Below are positions 51,322 through 57,500 of a stretch of 57,500 nt of DNA, in pieces (position 1 is the stretch's first letter; each line of letters starts with the position of its first letter). Source of the stretch: Cristatella mucedo (taxonomy: Eukaryota > Bryozoa > Phylactolaemata > Cristatellidae); the NCBI GenBank assembly GCA_009760855.2, contig WPIO01000353.1, positions 1 through 57,500 of the forward strand, read 5' to 3'. The notes under the pieces were generated by a model. It did not search any database. It worked only from the letters and a program-made list of their open reading frames with translations, and was not told the origin of the DNA. A program made the position numbers and the translations under genes.

Positions 51322-52372
51322 GAAACTTTAAATCTACCCGTGAGAGCATGCAGTAGCTGGCAGCAGCCTGCAGCTCCTTGCTTAGGCAATGGCACTTGAA
51401 TAACTCATATCGCATGTGTTTGCAGGGGATCGCGGAATATAAAGACACCTCGATACTGCTTGTTCCAGCGTGTGGTAACCTGCTGCAGAGTGCAAGTGCC
51501 TTGCATTAAGCCATTCGCACTTGAATAACGTATTTTGCATGAATTCGCAGCAGATCGCACAATATCTAGATACTTTAAATCCACCCGTCAGAGCATGCAG
51601 GAGCTTGCAGCAGATTGCAGCTCCATGCTTTAGGATATCGTACTTGAATAACTCATTTCGCTTGTGTTTGAAACGTATCGCGAAATAATAAGACACCTGA
51701 CACTGCTCGTTATAGCCGGCGATGATTTGATGCAGTGTGCAAAGCATTGCATTAGGACATTCGCACTTGAATAACACATTTTGCATGAGTTTGCAGCAGA
51801 TCGCACACTCTCTAGTTACTTTGAATCCACCCGACGAAGCGTGAAGGAGCTGGCGGCAGACTGCAGCTCCTTGCTTTAGGCAATCCCACTTGAATAACTC
51901 ATTTTGCATGAGTTTGCAGCAGATCGCAAAATATAAAGACAACTCGATACTGCTCCTTTTAGCCTGTGATAACTTGCTGCAGAGAGAGGTGCTTTGCATT
52001 AAGCCAGTCGCACTTGAATAACTCAATTTGCATGAGTTCGCTGCAGAACCCACAATATCTAGACACTTTAAATTTACCTGACAAAGCATGCAGGAGCTTG
52101 CAGCAGATTGCAGCTCCTTGCTTTAAGCAATCGCACTGAAATAACTCATTTCGCTTGAGTTTGCAGCAGATTGCAGAATATAAAGACACCTCGATACTGC
52201 TCCTTATAGCCTGCGATAACTTGCTGCAGAGTGGTGGGCCTTGCAATAAGCCATCCCCACGTGAATAACTCATTTTGCATGAGTTCACAGCAGATCGCAC
52301 ATTATCTAGATACTTTAAATCATCCCGTCGAAGCGTGAAGGAGCTAACAGCTGAGTGCAGCTCCAAGCATTA
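51322..52372 (-). repeat. R-array partial unit up to the LINE insertion
   Basis: Continues the R-type order to 52,372, where the dimer is interrupted after 'agcatta' by an AAT-repeat tract and the LINE. Confidence 0.75.
51896..51914. repeat. Example of monomer B dyad
   Basis: AACTCATTTTGCATGAGTT, 7-bp perfect arms with a 5-nt loop. This is the B-monomer counterpart of the A dyad. It falls at the equivalent place in the monomer, so every ~124 bp has one dyad even though the loop differs between A and B. Confidence 0.8.
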
Positions 52373-52390
52373 ATAATAATAATAATAATA
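52371..52390. repeat. (AAT)n microsatellite, 3' tail of the LINE
   Basis: About six to seven AAT units, reading (ATT)n on the LINE strand. It sits immediately at the 3' end of the element, where CR1/L2-group elements carry short simple repeats instead of poly(A). Confidence 0.8.
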
Positions 52391-52402
52391 TTGCACTTGA
52401 TT

Positions 52403-52440
52403 AAGCGCCCTCAGAGAACTTAATCTCTTTCTAGGCGCTT
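52403..52440 (-). other. LINE 3' UTR stem-loop
   Basis: AAGCGCC (52,403-52,409) pairs with GGCGCTT (52,434-52,440). An inner stem, AGAGA (52,413-52,417) with TCTCT (52,424-52,428), encloses a short loop. A hairpin just before the terminal microsatellite is the element recognised by the reverse transcriptase in the L2 group, as shown for eel UnaL2. Here the role is inferred from position and shape. Confidence 0.7.
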
Positions 52441-52606
52441 TACATTTGCTGCAAAGATACAGGCAATAGAATAGTAAGTAAAATCATGCTTGAAAAACAA
52501 ACAAAATGAATAACATGGTTAGGGGTTACATGCACTGGGTCAGCATGCAAATGTGGGTAGTGGCAGTATGAACAGTGTCAGCACGCATAAGCACATCGAG
52601 GACGAA

Positions 52607-53834
52607 TCACAAGGACCCACTAAATGCTGTCCTAAATAGGTATGTTTTTAAGTTTCTTTTAAATGTGGTCAGGTCAGGGGATGTTCTGATGCAGGTCGGG
52701 AGGGAGTTCCAGGCTGTGGGAGCATACGAGCTAAATGCTCGGTCTCCAAAGGATTTAAGGTTTGTACGAGGTGTTTCTAGACTGTTGGATTCCGAAAAGC
52801 GAATGGTACGATGCTTTGCCTGATGGGGTAGTATATCTGAAAGATAGGCTGGAGCCATAGAATGAAGAGACCTAAAAGTGAGCGACAAAACCTTGAAGTC
52901 AATCCGTTGCTTGACTGGTAGCCAGTGCAGGTCGGCGAGAAGTGGAGTAATGTGGCAACTGCGACGCTCACGACAGACAAGCCTAGCTGCAGAGTTTTGC
53001 ACCAGCTGCAATCGCCTGATCGCACATGCTGGTAGGCCAGTAAGCAGTGAGTTGCAGAAGTCGAGACGAGATGTCACGAATGCATGGACTAACTTGGACC
53101 TGGTATCCTTATCTAAACAAGCCCTAATTTTAGCAATGTTATGAAGCTGAAAATTGGCTGATTTGACTGTGGAGCTGATGTGGTCGTCTAACGAGAGGTC
53201 GCTTTGGAATATGACACCTAGATTTCGAGCTGATGCAACTGGAGATATGCTGGCAGAGCCAATTTTGAAAGTCAGCCTTTCCAATTTCTGAATAACACTA
53301 GGTTTTCCCATAACTAGTAAGTTAGTTTTATCATCGTTTAGTTTTAGAAAATTTGCTGCCATCCATGATCGGATGTCATCAATGCATGCAGCAAGTGAGT
53401 TGAGAGAATTTGAGGTGCTCGAAGGCTGGGAGGGATCAAAGCAAAGGTACAACTGAGTGTCATCCGCATAGAAGTGAAAGCCTAGATTCTGCTTGGCAAT
53501 CACATCAGCGAGAGGGAGAGTATAAACGGTTAAAAGGACCGGACCTAGCACAGAGCCCTGAGGTACTCCATATTTTAGAGGTACTTCAGATGATCTTTGT
53601 CCATTCACGTCAACACTCTGGAGTCTCCCACTGAGATAGGACCTGAACCACCGTTGAGCAGTGCCAGTGATGCCCAGGCGTGATGAGAGGCGCTCTAGAA
53701 GTACTTTGTGATCGATGGTATCAAAAGCTGCCGAAAGATCGAGCAAAACAAGAAGAGACACTCTACCCATGTCTGCATTCCTAAGTAGGTCGTTGTATAC
53801 CCGAAGCAATGCTGACTCTGTGGAGTCATTAGCT
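52607..53834 (-). pseudogene. LINE reverse transcriptase, 5'-truncated
   Basis: A continuous frame of about 408 codons from the element's truncated edge to TGA (52,607-52,609), with no internal stop. Numbered from the TTG at 53,809: palm motif A 'LLDLSAAFD' near residues 22-30 (catalytic Asp 24), motif B 'GVPQGSVLGP' at 81-90, and motif C 'YADD' at 114-117. The C-terminal region has the HWLPV...R..FK and APAYL patterns usual in CR1/L2-type proteins. The upstream residues STESALL match the start of the segment before motif A. The apurinic endonuclease and the finger motifs are absent, so it cannot mobilise itself. The unbroken frame suggests a fairly recent insertion. Confidence 0.9.
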
Positions 53835-55310
53835 CATTAGGCAATCGCTCTTGAACAGCTCGTTTCCCTCAAGTTTGCAGCAGATCCCGGAATATAAAGA
53901 CACCTCGATACTGCTCCTCATAGCCTAAGATAACATGCTGGAGAGTGTGGCGCCTTGCATTAAGACATTCGCACTTGAATAACTCATTTTGCATGAGTTC
54001 GCAGGTGATCGCAAAATATCTAGATACTTTAAATCCACCCGTCAAAACGTGTAGGAGCTGGCAGCAGAGTGCTGCTCCTTGCTTGAGGCAATCGCATTTG
54101 AAGAACTCATTTCGCTTGAGTTTGCAGCAGATTGCGAAATATAAAGACACACCTGCGATAACTTGCTGCAGATTGCTGTGCCTTGCATTGGGCCGTTGGC
54201 ACTTGAACAACATATTTTGCATGAGTTCGCAGCATATCGCACAATATCTAGATACTTTAAATCCACCCGACGAAGCATGCAGCAGCTGGCAGCTGACTGC
54301 AGGGCCTTGCTTTAGGCAATCGCACTGAAATAACTCATTTCGCTTGAGAATGCAGCAGATTGCAGAATAAAAAGACACCTAGATACTGCTCGTTCCAGCG
54401 TGCGGTCTCTTGCTGCAGAGTGAGGAGCATTGCATAAAGCCATTCTCACTTGACTAACTTATTTTGCATGAGTTCACAGCAGATCGCACAATGTCTAGAT
54501 ACTTTATATCATTCCGTCGGAGCATGCTGTAGCTGGCAGAAGAATGCAGGGCCTTGCTTTAGGCAATCGCACTTGAATAACTCATTTTGCATGAGTTTGC
54601 AGCAGATCGCGAAATGTAAAGATACCACGATACAGCTCCTTATATAGTGTGATAACTTGCAGCAGAGTGCGGCACCTTGCATAAAGCCATTAACACTTGA
54701 ATAACTTATTTTGCTTGAGGTCACAGCAGATCGCACAATTTCTAGGTACTGAAAATCCACCTGTCGAAGGGTGCAGGAGCTGGCAGCAGAGTGCAGCTCC
54801 TTGCGTAAGGCAATCGCACTTTAATAACTCATTTCGCTTGAGTTTACAGCAGATCGCAAAATATACAGACACCTTGAAACTGCTCCTTATAGCCTGTGAA
54901 AACTTGCTGCAGAGTGTGGCCCTTTGCATTAAGCCAGTCGCACTTGAATAACTCATTTTGCATGAGTCTAAAGCATATTGCAAAATATAAAGACACCTCG
55001 ATACTGCTCCTTATAGCTCGTGATAACTAGCGGCAAAGTGCAGAGCCTTACATTAAGACATTCGCACTTGAATAACTCATTTCGCTTGAGTTTACAGCAG
55101 ATCGTGGAATATAAAGACACCTCGATTAAGCTCTTTATAGCCAGCGATAACTTACTGCAGAGTGCCACACCTTCATTAAGACATTCGCACTTCAATTACT
55201 TATTTCGCATGAGTTAGCAGCAGATTGCAGACTATCTAGATACTTTGAATCTACCCGACGAAGCATGCAGGAGCTGGCAGCTGACTGCAGGGCCTTGCTT
55301 TAGGCAATCG
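53835..55310 (-). repeat. Satellite array, orientation R, distal edge
   Basis: The satellite resumes after the LINE at 'cattaggcaatcg' and continues as diverged dimers. It includes another copy of the 'gcagattgctgtgccttgc' dimer near 54,170. It ends abruptly after 'taggcaatcg' at 55,310. Divergence is higher toward the edge. No other feature is seen. Confidence 0.88.
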
Positions 55311-56732
55311 TTTTATCAGAGTAATGGAAATGAAACAGATAGTATTGCAAATAAACTAGTTACATTCACAGTTCTTGGCGAGCAACAACTTTGCTATCTG
55401 CTGTCAGATGCTTATCTGCTTCTTGAAGGGCAATTGCAAGTCCAAACAGCTGCTGGTGGAAACTTTGCAGCACCTGCTAGAACTCTTTCTGCTAGATTTT
55501 TTAACAATGCTGGAGCTTGGATGTTTAGTTCAATGAGAATCAGACTTGGTGCTGAAGAAATAGAAAGCTATTCATTGAAAGAAGGCCCTGGAAGTGTATC
55601 AACTCTTATGGGCCACCTTACATATCAAAATGACTACAACCGAACAGAAGGGCCTGCAACTGGATGGAAAAAGATGAAGAATTCGTTTGATGTATACAGG
55701 AAGCAGTGCTTAGGTTAGTCCAAACGCTTCTGCGGCATCTTCTAGTAATATTGGTTTTGCTCACAGAAGAGGTCTTTCTAGTGTCTTAGCGGATAATGCA
55801 GGAACTTTTAGTATCTCACTACCACTTTCAAGATTGTCTGGATTTTATGCAGATATGAATAAGATTCTTTATAATATTCCATTTACGCTTGAGATGACAC
55901 GAGTTGGTGGAAGTGACTTTGATGCTATTATGACTGATGCATCAGGAGCTGCTGCTAATACTAATTCGATTACATCAAGAGGAGCTGCTGGGGCTGCTAA
56001 TGAAGGACTTTGGAATGCGTTTAAGATTAACATGTCAAAAATGAGACTGATGGTTCCATGTGTTATTCCTAAAGAAAGTATTCAAAGAGCACTTGCTGAT
56101 GTATCAAGTGAAAGATCAAAGAAAATTAGACTTAATTACAGAGTCAGACGTTATGAAAATATGATACTAACAAACTTTAATCAAGGTCTAAAATATACCA
56201 GAACTCTGTACAAAATACTATTGATAAAGTCAGGTGGCTAATTGTTGCTGCTCAAAACACGAACAAATATAATGATTATACTGGAAATCCTTGCACATAT
56301 AATCATTGCGATATTAAAAATGTGACTGTGCTTGCTAATGGTTCAAAGCAATATCCTACTGTTGCTAGAAGTAGTTATCCAAAAGATGGAAAATGTTCTA
56401 CTGCATATCTAGATTTTGCTCAATTCAGAAAGCAGTATCTTGGATTAAATGAAGTTACAGAGCCAGTTGGTGTAACTTTCCCTGAATGGTTAATGCTATA
56501 TCCAATTCATGTTGTTGATCTCCAATACAACGATGAACCTTTAAGAATAACTTCAAAACTTGATGTAAGCATTGAGTTTAACTCTCAAATACCAAATGCC
56601 AATCCTGCTACAAACATTATGATTCACTACTTAACTATCTGTGAGAACACTGCAGAACTTACTTCTAATGGTAATGGTTCACCATTTACCTGCAGTAAAG
56701 GAACATTTGTTTACGATGGAACTGACATTTAA
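55311..56732 (+). pseudogene. Double-jelly-roll major capsid protein-like gene, frame-broken
   Basis: Three consecutive reading-frame pieces: 55,311-55,718, 55,714-56,241 and 56,181-56,732. The breaks lie near 55,700-55,718 and 56,180-56,220. Total length is about 474 codons, in the usual range for double-jelly-roll capsid proteins of Polintons and adintoviruses. Visible family patterns are an early beta-rich stretch ending YLLLEGQLQV, then FFNNAGAWMFSSMRIRL and a nearby EEIESYS in piece 1. Piece 3 has WLIVAAQNT followed by YNHCDIKNVTVLANG and PEWLMLYPIHVVDL. These resemble the N-terminal jelly-roll entry and the C-terminal 'F/Y-x-H-x-x-I' region of that fold. The true start is missing: the open frame continues leftward into satellite by chance (to 55,245). 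Family assignment is from pattern memory, without a search. A more distant viral capsid family is possible. Confidence 0.55.
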
Positions 56733-56737
56733 ATAAA
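56732..56737 (+). promoter_or_regulatory. Possible polyadenylation signal
   Basis: AATAAA overlaps the last base of the capsid-like gene's TAA stop and lies before the next gene. The placement suits a compact eukaryotic viral genome, but this hexamer is common in AT-rich DNA. Confidence 0.3.
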
Positions 56738-56755
56738 TTTATTTTTAGAAATATA

Positions 56756-57404
56756 ATGAATAAATTTGATTTTGTACAAGGTTCAGAAGAATGGAAAAAA
56801 TCAATGTCATTAAATATTGGAGGCTCGGAGGTTTACTCAGTGCTTGGAAATGATCTAGTATTTGGAGAACAGACTGAAACTGATATAGAATTAATTGCAA
56901 ATAGAAAACTAAAAAAATACATTGCTAATAATTCTAGTATGAGATTTCCTCCAAAAAAAAAAGTATTTGAACCTATTGCTGCTAATTTTTTTAGAAATGA
57001 AACTAAAATTAAAACTTTATAATGCAAATGATTGTTTTAGTAGTGATAGTGTATACAGATATTCTCCTGATGGAATAATAGATAACAATACTCTAGTCAA
57101 AATAAAATGTTTATGGAGCAGAAATATTATTGATGATTTTATAACTAAACAATATCACGCACAATGCTTATTAGGTTTACATGTTTTAAAACTTAGTGAA
57201 TGCTTTTACTCTGAGTTTGAGATTTTTGTTCCTGGGTTGAATTGTGAAGAACCTCCGTCAGATTATGTAGCAGCTGGAAATGAAAGAATTCCTAATACTG
57301 ATTTGGATATGCCAATTAGAGAACCAATTTGTATGCTATTACTTAAAGATGAAAAGTATTTTGATTTTGAGTCTGATATTATAAGCAAGTATTGGCAGAT
57401 TTAG
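56756..57404 (+). pseudogene. YqaJ/lambda-exonuclease-like nuclease, frame-broken
   Basis: Begins at ATG 56,756, 23 bp after the capsid-like stop. Two frame pieces, 56,756-57,022 and about 57,000-57,404, overlap near 57,000-57,022. Piece 1 has the family N-terminus: QGSEEW, then a GGSEVYSVLG segment and later FEPIAANFF (motif I Glu). Piece 2 has YSPDGII (motif II Asp) followed by LVKIKC where the family normally has an acidic residue two before the Lys (E-x-K). It ends with a YHAQCLLGLHVLK segment like the Q-rich helix after the active site. The product would be a PD-(D/E)XK 5'-3' exonuclease used in viral recombination or concatemer processing. The frame break and the Glu-to-Lys change suggest it is inactive. 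Confidence 0.6.
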
Positions 57405-57500
57405 CAATAAGAAAGCTAATGGTTATGATATAAAGTATTATATAAAAAGATGTTTGATCCAAGTGATAGAAGAAGATGATCCTTGTAGATTTGTTAGAAT
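57385..57500 (+). other. Open frame at window edge, unidentified
   Basis: A frame open from 57,385 to the window end, overlapping the end of the nuclease piece, with a hydrophilic stretch (near 57,418 it reads NGYDIKYYIK, later EEDDPC). It may be the frameshifted C-terminus of the nuclease or the start of the next viral gene. Too short to identify. Confidence 0.3.

Larger units (their letters stand above)
52373..53834 (-). mobile_element. 5'-truncated CR1/L2-group LINE inserted in satellite
   Basis: About 1.46 kb of non-satellite DNA splits one satellite dimer. On the minus strand it holds the C-terminal half of a reverse transcriptase frame, a ~230-bp 3' UTR with a stem-loop, and an (ATT)n tail. 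The flanks rejoin to the ordinary satellite word 'agcattaggcaatc', seen uninterrupted at 49,175-49,188. The candidate target-site duplication is 5 bp, CATTA (52,368-52,372 and 53,835-53,839). The missing endonuclease domain and N-terminal reverse transcriptase motifs fit 5' truncation during target-primed reverse transcription. The assignment to CR1/L2 rests on motif wording and the 3' tail; a related clade is possible. Confidence 0.88.
55311..57500 (+). mobile_element. Degraded endogenous virus-like element (Polinton/adintovirus-like)
   Basis: Composition changes sharply at 55,311 from satellite to AT-rich, gene-dense DNA. Two genes lie head to tail with 23 bp between them: a capsid-like gene and a YqaJ-type nuclease gene, followed by a further open frame at the window edge. 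Double-jelly-roll capsid genes together with lambda-type exonucleases are typical of large and mid-size eukaryotic DNA viruses and Polinton-like elements. Three frame breaks in about 2 kb indicate a dead copy, unless they are consensus errors. The left end is cut by the satellite junction and the right end runs out of the window, so no terminal repeats, integrase or polymerase could be checked. Confidence 0.6.

Noticed and set aside
52575-53634. Plus-strand open frames inside the LINE (52,575-52,823; 52,878-53,144; 53,410-53,634)
   Set aside because: Antisense shadows of the minus-strand reverse transcriptase frame.
52601-53834. LINE as a complete, autonomous element
   Set aside because: Only ~408 codons remain; the endonuclease and the N-terminal reverse transcriptase motifs are missing and satellite begins directly upstream.
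1-55310. Dozens of 60-235 codon open frames on both strands of the satellite, some repeated many times
   Set aside because: They overlap each other on both strands and often start at non-ATG codons. They follow the repeat rather than any codon bias, and the 247-bp period (not a multiple of 3) shifts the frame every dimer. They are read-through of a repeat poor in stop codons.
2496-55310. CENP-B box in the monomer
   Set aside because: TTCG and CGGG words are adjacent in 'cttcgtcgggtgg', but the required spacing (TTCG, four bases, A, two bases, CGGG) is not met.
56833-57027. Minus-strand frame over the nuclease gene
   Set aside because: Antisense shadow of a region with clear YqaJ-family motifs on the plus strand.

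Overview
The window looks like nuclear DNA of a eukaryote, most likely a metazoan. About 53.8 kb of the 57.5 kb is one tandem satellite family. The rest is a 5'-truncated LINE of the CR1/L2 group inserted in the satellite, and about 2.2 kb of AT-rich, broken virus-like genes at the right end. I see no intact host protein gene, rRNA, tRNA or bacterial operon. The organism cannot be named from the sequence; the metazoan guess rests on the LINE type and on the Polinton/adintovirus-like genes.

The satellite has nested organisation. The basic unit is a ~124-bp monomer in two diverged forms, A and B, that alternate to make a 247-bp dimer. Thirteen dimers form a higher-order unit of ~3,212 bp. Copies of this unit differ mainly by gain or loss of whole dimers (successive landmark spacings from 4,937 are 3217, 4180, 2231, 3084, 3212, 4691, 4167, 3212 and 5194 bp). 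Each monomer boundary carries a short dyad, with arms AACTCA/TGAGTT. Many 60-200 codon open frames occur on both strands of the satellite. I treat them all as non-coding, because the 247-bp period rotates the reading frame and the same DNA is open on both strands.

Layout: 1-2,494, satellite in orientation R (I use the - strand for R); 2,495, centre of a near-perfect inverted repeat with ~937-bp arms; 2,496-40,813, homogeneous satellite in orientation F (+) with about ten higher-order units, some composite or scrambled; 40,813/40,814, abrupt return to orientation R; 40,814-55,310, a more diverged R array with its own 2.9-3.4 kb higher-order spacing, interrupted at 52,373-53,834 by the LINE (reverse transcriptase on the - strand); 55,310/55,311, abrupt end of satellite; 55,311-57,500, remnant of a virus-like element with a double-jelly-roll major capsid protein-like gene (two frame breaks), a YqaJ/lambda-exonuclease-like nuclease gene (one frame break and loss of an expected acidic residue) and the start of a further open frame.

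No working system is visible. The region is best read as pericentromeric-type or other heterochromatic DNA that has collected a retrotransposon and a decaying DNA-virus-like element. The orientation switches, the palindrome and the scrambled patches could be real rearrangements or long-read assembly artefacts, and this should be settled before any biology is built on them.
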